6,465 nt of DNA from Candidatus Bipolaricaulota bacterium (GTDB lineage: Bacteria > Bipolaricaulota > Bipolaricaulia > UBA7950 > UBA9294), in NCBI GenBank assembly GCA_020350845.1, contig CP070725.1:890355-896819 (forward strand), written 5' to 3'. Every line of letters begins with the position of its first letter. The first letter of the stretch is position 1. A program made the position numbers and the translations under genes. The notes beneath the pieces are model-generated. The model was not told the DNA's origin. It saw only the letters and a list, made by a program, of their open reading frames with translations, and did not search any database. Of this stretch, positions 1 to 6,083 are shown piece after piece.

Positions 1-2241
1 CGCGGCGGTTTCGCGAAGGGGATCCCACGCAGGATCGGCGCGCAGCCAGAGGATGTCGGGAACGTGCCACTCGAGCGCACGATCGAGCGCATCGAGCGCG
101 TCGTGGGCATCCCCGATGCCGGCGCTGATCGCGGCGATGCCGCGGATCACCTCCCTCGGACGCGCGGAGCGAGCCAACTCATCACGGATGACGAGCGCCT
201 CGGCCTCCCTTCCGTTGTGCGCAAGGATCTCGCCACGCAGCGCGAGGGCCATCGCAGCGTTTGTGGGACCGGGAATGCGGTCCGCCTCGTCGACCGCGGC
301 CAACGCATCGTCGAGTCGCCGGGAGTAGCCGAGCGCGAGCGCCTTTGTCAGGTGCGCGCGGCGATCCTGGGTGTGCACGTGAAGCGCGCTCGTGCTCTCG
401 GCGACGGCGCGATCGTAGCGCCGGGCGAAGAAGCAGAGGAGCGCCAGCGAGGAGCGCCTCCACGACGAGTGGGGCTGGAGTGCGATCGCCCGCTCCATCT
501 GGCGAAACGCTTCGTCCGCGAAACCCAGCTGGAGGTTGAGATCAGCCAGAAGCTCGCGGATCTCCGGCTCGTGTCCACCCTTCTCCAGGGCGGTCGCCGC
601 GGCCTCCGCGGCGCCGCGCCAGTCCCACGCGAGCTGCTTGACGATCACCATGGCTCCCCAGGCGGGGGGAAAGCCGGGATCGATGCGGAGCGCTTCATCG
701 TACGCGTTCCGCGCAGCGGACAGGTCCCCGGAAAGAAGCTCCAGCCGGCCCGCCGCATGGTGCGAGTATGGCGACGCCGGATCGAGCTCCAATGCCTTGG
801 TGATCTGTTCTCGCGCTTCATCGGCGCGCCCCAGCAGACCGAGAACGATCGCGTGCCACGACCGGGCAAGGGCGTAGTGCGGGTCGATTCCGATCGCGCA
901 GCGCAACCGCCGATCGGCCTCGTCGGCGTTCTGATCGTACTCCGCGTCGATCATCGCGAGCATGGTGTGCGCCTCGACAAGGCGTGGGTCGATCTCGAGC
1001 GCCCTCGTCGCCGCCTCCCTACCCTCCCGGTAGGCCTCCTCCATCGGCTGATCGCCGAAGTCCATGCGCATGAGGAACGCCTCGGAAAGCCCCGCGTAGG
1101 CCGCTGCGTACCGGCCGTCCAGGGAGATCGCTTGGCGGAAGCAGTGGAGTGCCGCCTCTCGGCCCTCCACCGTCCAACGATTCAGATGGTGACGGCCACG
1201 CAGATACCACGTGTAGGCCTCGAGGTCGGCACGGGAGGTAGGCACCGCGGGCGACCCCGTCTGCGGCTCGGCGAGTTCAAGCTCGAGCGTCTCGGCGACG
1301 CTGCGCGCGATCTCCTCCTGCATCGCGAAGATGTCCGCCATCTCCCGATCGTAGGCCTGCGATCCGAAGTGCTCCTGCGTCGCGACATCGATGAGCTGAG
1401 CCGTGATGCGTAGCCTGTCGCCCGCCTTGCGCACGCTCCCTTCGACGATCGTGCCTACGCCGAGCTCGCGGCCGATCTCGGCGACATCCTTGGATCCCGC
1501 CCGGTAGCGAAGGATCGACGTCGGGGCAATGACGTGGAGCTGCGGCACCCGCGACAGCGCGTGGATCAGCTCCTCGGTCATCCCGTCGGCGAGGTAAGCA
1601 TCGCCGGAGTCCGGGCTGATATTCATGAACGGGAGCACAGCGACGCGCAGGCGATCGGGTGTCGCACCGGCCGTCGAGTCGACGGCAAGCCACGGAAGCG
1701 CGACGCGGAAGAGGCGCATCGGAAGGACGACGTTGTGCAGGTCATGCTCTCCCAGATCCTCGAGAGGGTACTCCGCGGCACCGCGTACGTGCTCCGCGAC
1801 CGCCTGCGACAGGCAAATCCCTCCGGGCTCTGCAAGCGGTTCGATCCTCGAGGCGACGTTCACCCCGTCACCGAAGATGTCGCCGTCACGAACGACGACA
1901 TCACCGAGGTGGATGCCGATCCGCAAGCGGATGGCACGCTCCGGCGAGGCACTGCGAGTGAACTCATGGAGCACTCGCTGGACGGAGACTGCGCACTGTA
2001 GCGCCCCCACGGCCGACGGGAAGCTGACGAGGACGCGATCGCGCATTGCCTTGATCTCGACCCCGTCGCTCACCGACAGCGCCTCGCGCAGGACGGCCCG
2101 TTGCTCCCTGAGAAGAGACAACGCTAGGGGCTCGTTCGCCTGAGCACGAGGAGCATAGCCGTCGATGCTGGTGAGCATGATCGCGGCCAGTCGACGCCGT
2201 CCGTCGGACGGCAATGCTGCCGTTTCGTAGCGGGTGCCCAT
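1..2241 (-). CDS. Class III cyclase-like / TolB-like / TPR protein, C2-type half (3' end outside window)
   Basis: Reading leftward from the ATG at 2241, the frame stays open for 747 codons to the window edge; the stop lies outside. Residues about 15-190 are a class III nucleotide cyclase domain. It keeps substrate Lys64 and Asp121 and transition-state Asn128 and Arg132 in DIFGDGVNVASR. The first metal Asp is Ser25 (IMLTSIDGY), and the second, Asp68, sits in RDR instead of GDG. Residues about 198-320 match the TolB-like N-terminal region common in these fusions (AVLPFMNISPD, YLADGMTEELIHALS). TPR helices fill about 345-720. The last visible residues (HVPDILWLRADPAWDPLRE) resemble the family's C-terminus, so little is probably missing. 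No signal peptide or membrane segment is seen, which suggests a cytoplasmic protein. The gene follows its paralogue by 80 bp. The ATG was chosen for a GGTGAG site just upstream; an in-frame GTG at 2286 would add 15 residues. Alone the domain is probably catalytically poor; a role as partner subunit is inference. Confidence 0.93.
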   Translation of the reverse strand, partial: MGTRYETAALPSDGRRRLAAIMLTSIDGYAPRAQANEPLALSLLREQRAVLREALSVSDGVEIKAMRDRVLVSFPSAVGALQCAVSVQRVLHEFTRSASPERAIRLRIGIHLGDVVVRDGDIFGDGVNVASRIEPLAEPGGICLSQAVAEHVRGAAEYPLEDLGEHDLHNVVLPMRLFRVALPWLAVDSTAGATPDRLRVAVLPFMNISPDSGDAYLADGMTEELIHALSRVPQLHVIAPTSILRYRAGSKDVAEIGRELGVGTIVEGSVRKAGDRLRITAQLIDVATQEHFGSQAYDREMADIFAMQEEIARSVAETLELELAEPQTGSPAVPTSRADLEAYTWYLRGRHHLNRWTVEGREAALHCFRQAISLDGRYAAAYAGLSEAFLMRMDFGDQPMEEAYREGREAATRALEIDPRLVEAHTMLAMIDAEYDQNADEADRRLRCAIGIDPHYALARSWHAIVLGLLGRADEAREQITKALELDPASPYSHHAAGRLELLSGDLSAARNAYDEALRIDPGFPPAWGAMVIVKQLAWDWRGAAEAAATALEKGGHEPEIRELLADLNLQLGFADEAFRQMERAIALQPHSSWRRSSLALLCFFARRYDRAVAESTSALHVHTQDRRAHLTKALALGYSRRLDDALAAVDEADRIPGPTNAAMALALRGEILAHNGREAEALVIRDELARSARPREVIRGIAAISAGIGDAHDALDALDRALEWHVPDILWLRADPAWDPLRETAA

Positions 2242-2253
2242 GAGCTCACCCCA

Positions 2254-2282
2254 AGTGTAGGAGAAGCGCGTCGTCTTGTCCC
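2254..2282 (-). promoter_or_regulatory. Weak possible promoter before the second cyclase-like gene
   Basis: On the minus strand GGGACA (2282-2277) and TACACT (2259-2254) are 17 bp apart, each matching 4 of 6 consensus bases. The predicted start site would be only about 5 nt before the ATG at 2241. The 80-bp gap to the upstream gene is equally consistent with simple co-transcription, so support is weak. Confidence 0.22.
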
Positions 2283-2321
2283 GCACGTCACCCCGGGCCG
2301 ACGAGCGAGGCGGTGGCGCCT

Positions 2322-3836
2322 TCAGCCGCCGGGAGAGGAGAGCTCGGCGGTCTCCTCCGGCTCCTGGCCGAGAAGCTGCCCCATGGCAGCATTGAAGACT
2401 GGGGCATCGGGATCGAGTTCGAGCGCGAGCTCACGGGCGCGCTCGCTCTCCGCCGCGCGTCCTGTGGCCGCAAGGAGCACGGCATACCAATGGTGGGCAA
2501 GGGCGCAGCTCGGATTGAGGTCAATCGCGCGGCGGAGCTCCTCCTCCGCTCGCGCACCGTCACCGTCGAAGACGATGTGGAGTACCGCGAGCGAGGTGTG
2601 TGCCTCGGCGAGGGAGTCGTCGAGGACGAGTGCTTCCTGCGCGGCGGTCTTCGCCTTGCGATACGCCTCCTCCGCGGGGAGAAACCCGAGGTGGGCCATC
2701 AGGCTGTAGGTATCCGCAAGGCCGCTGTGCGCAAGGGCGAGGCGAGCGTCGGATTGGATCGCCTGCTGGAAGTGTTCCACGGCGCGCTGCAGGCTTTCCT
2801 CTTCCCACGTGTTCCAGTAGTACCTCCCCTTGAGGTACTCGGTGTACGCCTCGAGGCTGCTCGTCGGCTCCTTGGCGATCTCCTGCTCCTCCTCGGGGAG
2901 GAGGTGCACCCGAAGCGCGTCGGCGACCCGGTGGGCGATCTCCGTCTGGATGGCGAACACGTCTTCCAGCGTCCGATCGTAGGCCTCCGACCAAGTTGAT
3001 TCCTCGGTGGCGACATCGACCATCTGCAGAGTGATCCGCAGGCGTTTATCGGCCACGCGGACGCTTCCGGTGAGCAGCGTTCCGACCCCCAGCTCGCGCC
3101 CGATCTCGGCGACGCCGCGGGAGGCGTCGCGATACTTCCCGACCGACGTATGGGCGATCAACCGGAGCTCGGAGATCTTCGCGAGGGTGTGGATGATCTC
3201 CTCGGTAAGCCCGTCCGCGAGATAGCGGTCACCCGGATCGGGACTGATGTTCCCGAGGGGAAGGACCGCGACGCGCAGCGGCTCGAGTGCGACGCCCCGC
3301 TCCGTCCCGTCGGCATCGCTCGGCAGCGGAAGGGTGAACAGCTGGACGGGAGCAGGGTATCCGGCGATGTGATGGTCGCCATGCCGTTGCGGCGGCGCGT
3401 CGAGCTTGTTCCACACCTGCTCGTAGACCTGCCTCGTGAGGCAGATCCCGCCGGTGGGCGCAAGAGGTTCGACCGCGATGGCGACGTCCACGGCGTCCCC
3501 GAGAAGGTCCTCGTCGGTCTCCACGACCTCGCCCACGTGAAGACCGATCCTGACAGAGACCCGCTCCTGCGTCGGGGCAAGAGGCGCTTCCCGCAGAGCG
3601 GTCTGAACGGCGACGGCGCAGTGGACAGCATCGAGCGCACTGACGAACTCGACGACGAACCCGTCCCCGGTGATGCGCACCTCACGGCCGTTGTGCTGCT
3701 CGAAGACGGGGCGCAGAAGCGCCTGATGGGCGGAGAGGACCGACAGCGCTCGACGCTCGTCCTCCTGGGTCAGACGGGTGAAGCCGACGATGTCGGTGAC
3801 CATCACCGCCGCCAGCCGCCGCGTCGCCCGGTCCAT
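2322..3836 (-). CDS. Class III cyclase-like / TolB-like / TPR protein, C1-type half
   Basis: A complete 504-residue protein. Residues about 5-170 form a class III nucleotide cyclase domain with both metal aspartates, Asp15 (VMVTDIVGFT) and Asp58 (ITGDGF). The substrate Lys is Arg54, the transition-state Asn is Asp117 and the Arg is Ala121 (GDAVDVAIAVEPLA, where the family has VNxAxR). A homodimer should be inactive or nearly so. Residues about 187-310 are the TolB-like region (AVLPLGNISPD, YLADGLTEEIIHTLA) and TPR helices occupy about 329-490. No membrane segment separates the domains. The start is the ATG at 3836 because GGGGAGG lies 8 nt upstream; extension to a TTG at 3872 would add 12 residues without such a site. 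The protein stops about 230 residues earlier than its downstream paralogue, losing the later TPRs. The other frames after the stop hold no remnant of them, so this is a shorter protein and not a frameshift. It is probably the first gene of a two-gene operon. Confidence 0.95.
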   Translation of the reverse strand: MDRATRRLAAVMVTDIVGFTRLTQEDERRALSVLSAHQALLRPVFEQHNGREVRITGDGFVVEFVSALDAVHCAVAVQTALREAPLAPTQERVSVRIGLHVGEVVETDEDLLGDAVDVAIAVEPLAPTGGICLTRQVYEQVWNKLDAPPQRHGDHHIAGYPAPVQLFTLPLPSDADGTERGVALEPLRVAVLPLGNISPDPGDRYLADGLTEEIIHTLAKISELRLIAHTSVGKYRDASRGVAEIGRELGVGTLLTGSVRVADKRLRITLQMVDVATEESTWSEAYDRTLEDVFAIQTEIAHRVADALRVHLLPEEEQEIAKEPTSSLEAYTEYLKGRYYWNTWEEESLQRAVEHFQQAIQSDARLALAHSGLADTYSLMAHLGFLPAEEAYRKAKTAAQEALVLDDSLAEAHTSLAVLHIVFDGDGARAEEELRRAIDLNPSCALAHHWYAVLLAATGRAAESERARELALELDPDAPVFNAAMGQLLGQEPEETAELSSPGG

Positions 3837-3866
3837 CCGATCGCCTCCCCGCCACCCTGTTTCGGA

Positions 3867-3909
3867 TCGCAACGGGATTCTAGAGTCGTCGCCCGGCGCC
3901 TCGCAACGG
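3867..3909. repeat. 9-bp direct repeat bracketing the cyclase -10 region
   Basis: TCGCAACGG occurs at 3867-3875 and again at 3901-3909, 34 bp apart start to start. One copy covers the predicted -35 hexamer and the other the predicted transcription start. The spacing of just over three helical turns would put both on the same DNA face. It may be a regulator's binding site or chance; no known operator is recognised. Confidence 0.3.
3877..3906 (-). promoter_or_regulatory. Probable promoter of the tandem cyclase genes
   Basis: On the minus strand TTGCGA (3906-3901) is followed after 18 bp by TAGAAT (3882-3877), which matches 5 of 6 bases of the -10 consensus. Transcription would begin near 3870 and give a leader of about 34 nt with the GGGGAGG ribosome site before the ATG at 3836. 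It lies just past the tRNA-Glu terminator hairpin, where a new promoter is expected. Confidence 0.5.
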
Positions 3910-3934
3910 AAGCCCCCACGACGTAGAAGAGACG

Positions 3935-3962
3935 AGCCTCTCCGTCGCGCGGCGGAGAGGCT
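3935..3962 (-). terminator. Terminator hairpin after tRNA-Glu
   Basis: AGCCTCTCCG (3935-3944) and CGGAGAGGCT (3953-3962) are perfect 10-bp complements around an 8-nt loop. The hairpin begins 4 nt after the encoded CCA of tRNA-Glu and is followed in the transcript by the pyrimidine-rich CGTCTCTTCT. This is an imperfect U-tract, but placement and stem strength fit an intrinsic terminator that separates the tRNA from the cyclase genes. Because the stem is perfect it could act in both directions. Confidence 0.7.
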
Positions 3963-3966
3963 GCAC

Positions 3967-4042
3967 TGGCGGTCCCGACGGGATTCGAACCCGTGTCGCC
4001 GGGATGAGAGCCCGATATCCTAGGCCACTAGACGACGGGACC
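3967..4042 (-). tRNA. tRNA-Glu (anticodon CUC), CCA encoded
   Basis: The 76-nt minus-strand gene folds as a full cloverleaf. The acceptor stem is GGTCCCG/CGGGACC, the T arm is ACGGG-TTCGAAT-CCCGT, and the anticodon loop CTCTCAT gives anticodon CUC, which reads the GAG codon. The discriminator is G and the 3' CCA is encoded (3969-3967). The gene is flanked by its own promoter-like element upstream and a strong hairpin downstream. With only a CUC anticodon, a second tRNA-Glu(UUC) should exist elsewhere to read GAA. Confidence 0.96.
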
Positions 4043-4051
4043 GATTGTCGG

Positions 4052-4080
4052 ATTATGCCTCGGCGCTTCCAGCCCCTCAA
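4052..4080 (-). promoter_or_regulatory. Promoter of tRNA-Glu
   Basis: On the minus strand TTGAGG (4080-4075) and CATAAT (4057-4052) are 17 bp apart; the -10 matches 5 of 6 consensus bases and the -35 matches 4. The predicted start site near 4045 is only a few bases before the mature 5' end at 4042, as usual for a singly transcribed tRNA. Confidence 0.6.
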
Positions 4081-4101
4081 GAAGGGGAGACGCAGGTCGA
4101 T

Positions 4102-4365
4102 CTACGAATCCGACGCTGTAGATCGCCCGCGAAGTGCCGTGCGCCCGCGCTGCAACGCGTCGAGCACGACGTCCACGAGATCGGACGGAATGGCGATTCC
4201 CTTGCGCGTGGGGCGCCACTCGCCGTCCTCCGTTTCGAAGAAGTTGCGGATGTCGAGGTAGTCACGGTCGCCGAGGCGGGAGAGGCGCACGTGGATGCTG
4301 GATCCGGGGCCCTTCTCGATCGCCTCGATAAGCTGCTCCTCTGCCTGGTGTGTCTCTTCGGCCAT
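4102..4365 (-). CDS. PC4/YdbC-like single-stranded-DNA-binding protein
   Basis: This 87-residue protein matches the PC4 (transcriptional coactivator p15) C-terminal domain family in its bacterial YdbC-like form. Residues 24-72 hold the core: IHVRLSRLGDRDYLDIR, then the acidic turn ETEDGEW, then RPTRKGIAIP and a final helix (DLVDVVLDALQ). In known members this fold is a dimeric curved beta-sheet that grips single-stranded nucleic acid; the basic and aromatic residues R27, R30, Y36, W50, R54 and K55 fit such a surface. The N-terminal 20 residues are an acidic helix and the last 15 a basic, Ser-rich tail. The start is the ATG at 4365, preceded by a perfect AGGAGG 9 nt upstream; an in-frame TTG at 4386 lies upstream of that site and is not used. 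The gene sits alone between two tRNA genes. Its in vivo role (transcription, replication or repair) cannot be told from sequence. Confidence 0.9.
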   Translation of the reverse strand: MAEETHQAEEQLIEAIEKGPGSSIHVRLSRLGDRDYLDIRNFFETEDGEWRPTRKGIAIPSDLVDVVLDALQRGRTALRGRSTASDS

Positions 4366-4414
4366 TGCGGTGTTCCTCCTTGACAAGTGAGTGCGCTTCG
4401 ATGCTTCGTGCAGT

Positions 4415-4444
4415 ATGATACACTATCAGATAACTAGTGAGCAA
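4415..4444 (-). promoter_or_regulatory. AT-rich promoter region of the PC4-like gene
   Basis: The stretch between tRNA-Ile and the PC4-like gene is clearly more AT-rich than its surroundings. TATCAT (4420-4415) is a fair -10 and TTGCTC (4444-4439) a poor -35, 18 bp apart. Transcription would begin near 4408, giving a 40-nt leader with AGGAGG. No terminator follows tRNA-Ile, so read-through could also supply this gene. Confidence 0.38.
4416..4428. repeat. Inverted repeat on the PC4-like gene's -10 region
   Basis: TGATA-CAC-TATCA is a perfect 5-bp inverted repeat with a 3-bp centre, overlapping the likely -10 hexamer. A bound regulator here would block RNA polymerase. The arms resemble the TGAT/ATCA core of FNR-type sites, but the spacing is one base different, so no regulator is assigned. 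Confidence 0.35.
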
Positions 4445-4445
4445 A

Positions 4446-4519
4446 TGGGCCTGCCTGGATTCGAACCAGGGACCTCCCGCTTATCAGGCGAGCGCTCTAA
4501 CCGACTGAGCTACAGACCC
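4446..4519 (-). tRNA. tRNA-Ile (anticodon GAU), CCA not encoded
   Basis: The 74-nt minus-strand gene folds fully. The acceptor is GGGTCTG/CAGGCCC with one G-U pair, the anticodon stem CTCGC/GCGGG encloses loop CTGATAA (anticodon GAU, reading AUC and AUU), and the T arm is CCTGG-TTCGAAT-CCAGG. The discriminator A at 4446 is followed by TTT, so CCA must be added by a nucleotidyltransferase, unlike the nearby tRNA-Glu. tRNA-Ile(GAU) often lies in rRNA operons; here it stands alone, 39 bp after prfA. Confidence 0.96.
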
Positions 4520-4533
4520 AGGACCGCGTGCGA

Positions 4534-4558
4534 ATGGTAGCCCTGGCCAAGATGCGGT

Positions 4559-4562
<4 letters not shown>
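4534..4562 (-). promoter_or_regulatory. Promoter of tRNA-Ile overlapping the prfA stop
   Basis: On the minus strand TTGAAC (4562-4557) and TACCAT (4539-4534) are 17 bp apart, each matching 4 of 6 consensus bases. The -35 contains the prfA stop codon TGA (4561-4559). The predicted start near 4527 is 8 nt before the tRNA. No terminator separates prfA from the tRNA, so read-through is also possible. Confidence 0.5.
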
Positions 4563-5629
<1,067 letters not shown>

Positions 5630-5636
5630 GGGACGA

Positions 5637-5665
5637 ACGCTAAGAGATCGCGTTCCGGGCGTCAA
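5637..5665 (-). promoter_or_regulatory. Possible leaderless promoter of prfA
   Basis: On the minus strand TTGACG (5665-5660, 5 of 6 consensus bases) and TAGCGT (5642-5637, of the TAnnnT type) are 17 bp apart. Exactly 7 nt separate the -10 from the prfA ATG at 5629, so transcription could begin at the start codon itself. The -35 overlaps the stop codon of the upstream gene and sits in the loop of a small CCGGG/CCCGG hairpin. Confidence 0.45.
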
Positions 5666-5928
5666 CCCGGCCTGAGGACAAGCTGTGCCCGCAACGCGCG
5701 GTTTTCCTCCGCAAGCTGCGCAATCTGCTCCTCCTGACCGACAACTCGATCGCGGAGCCGCTCGAGGACACGCTCCCGCTCGGTGACGTTGTCCTCGGCG
5801 AGGAGCTCGACCAGGCGGCGAAGGTACTTGACCTGCTCCGCAAGGAGCTTCTCGACATCGCACGCGAAGTCGACCTCGTCCAACGTGATGCGCTCGATCA
5901 GCCGGTCGGCGAACTCGTTGGCCTCCAT
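5662..5928 (-). CDS. Small coiled-coil protein of unknown function
   Basis: An 88-residue, strongly charged and apparently all-helical protein that I do not recognise. Residues 1-45 include FADRLIERITLDEVDF and DVEKLLAEQVKYLRRLVELL; from about 48 to 84 a heptad-like pattern ending in QIAQLAEENRALRAQL is typical of a leucine-zipper coiled coil. There is one cysteine and no signal peptide or membrane segment. The start is uncertain: the ATG at 5928 has no ribosome site, and an in-frame GTG at 5958 would add 10 residues and run the gene through the CRP-type palindrome. The ATG is preferred because it leaves that palindrome outside the gene. The gene is 32 bp before prfA on the same strand and could be co-transcribed with it. 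A structural or adaptor role is possible, but nothing in the sequence assigns one. Confidence 0.72.
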   Translation of the reverse strand: MEANEFADRLIERITLDEVDFACDVEKLLAEQVKYLRRLVELLAEDNVTERERVLERLRDRVVGQEEQIAQLAEENRALRAQLVLRPG

Positions 5929-5943
5929 GAGGCGATTGTCGAA

Positions 5944-5959
5944 TGTGATCCCGGTCACA
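5944..5959. promoter_or_regulatory. Perfect CRP-type operator, TGTGA-N6-TCACA
   Basis: TGTGA (5944-5948) and TCACA (5955-5959) are perfect inverted 5-bp arms 6 bp apart, identical to the CRP (cAMP receptor protein) half-site consensus and spacing. The site lies just upstream of the ATG of the coiled-coil gene, in the gap shared with uvrB. Its centre is about 23 bp before that ATG, a position that suits repression better than activation of a leaderless transcript; it is about 130 bp from the uvrB start. Binding by a CRP homologue is inferred. Confidence 0.55.
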
Positions 5960-6003
5960 CTCGAGGACAGATGACTGCGTCGAGAAGGACGTTGCGCCTT
6001 CTG

Positions 6004-6016
6004 CCGTGGGCCACGG
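6004..6016. repeat. Interrupted palindrome in the divergent gap
   Basis: CCGTGG-G-CCACGG is a perfect 6-bp inverted repeat with a single central base, about 70 bp before uvrB and 76 bp before the ATG of the opposite gene. It could be an operator shared by both directions. In such GC-rich sequence short palindromes also arise by chance, and no known regulator is recognised. Confidence 0.25.
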
Positions 6017-6043
6017 GCCGCGGGCGGACTCCGGACGCCGGCG

Positions 6044-6072
6044 TTGATCGCGGTCTACGGGGGCGGTACCCT
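6044..6072 (+). promoter_or_regulatory. Possible near-leaderless promoter of uvrB
   Basis: TTGATC (6044-6049) and TACCCT (6067-6072) are 17 bp apart; the -35 matches 4 of 6 bases and the -10 is of the TAnnnT type. The predicted start near 6079-6080 leaves only 4-5 nt before the ATG at 6084. TAGACT (6075-6080) is an alternative -10 but lacks a -35. No LexA-type box (CTG-N10-CAG or GAAC-N4-GTTC) was seen between 5960 and 6083. Confidence 0.42.
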
Positions 6073-6083
6073 TCTAGACTAGG

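Noticed and set aside
71..99. Three copies of TCGAGCGC within 29 bp
   Set aside because: They encode the repetitive Ala-Leu-Asp helix (ALDALDRAL) of the TPR protein and have no sign of a separate DNA function.
64..1413. Long plus-strand open frame (449 codons) opposite the second cyclase-like gene
   Set aside because: It is in codon register with the minus-strand gene, and its translation is Arg-rich without any recognisable domain. The minus strand reads as continuous cyclase/TolB/TPR protein, so this is an antisense shadow of GC-rich coding DNA.
2334..2358. Hairpin near the end of the first cyclase-like gene (GGAGGAGA with TCTCCTCT)
   Set aside because: The stem lies inside the coding end, includes a G-U pair and is not followed by a U-tract, so it is not a convincing terminator.
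3837..3872. Upstream TTG start extending the first cyclase-like protein by 12 residues
   Set aside because: The ATG at 3836 has a strong ribosome site 8 nt upstream and gives the family's usual short lead into the cyclase domain; the TTG has neither and lies at the predicted transcription start.
2313..3926. Plus-strand open frames at 2313-2999 and 3150-3926
   Set aside because: Both lie opposite the first cyclase-like gene, lack ribosome sites and family motifs, and are explained by its codon bias.
4073..4087. CCCCT-CAAGA-AGGGG hairpin after the PC4-like gene
   Set aside because: The stem is only 5 bp with no U-tract, and it overlaps the -35 of the tRNA-Glu promoter; not called as a terminator.
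5655..5670. CCGGG/CCCGG hairpin between the coiled-coil gene and prfA
   Set aside because: The stem is short with no U-tract; common by chance in this base composition. Mentioned only because the prfA -35 is in its loop.
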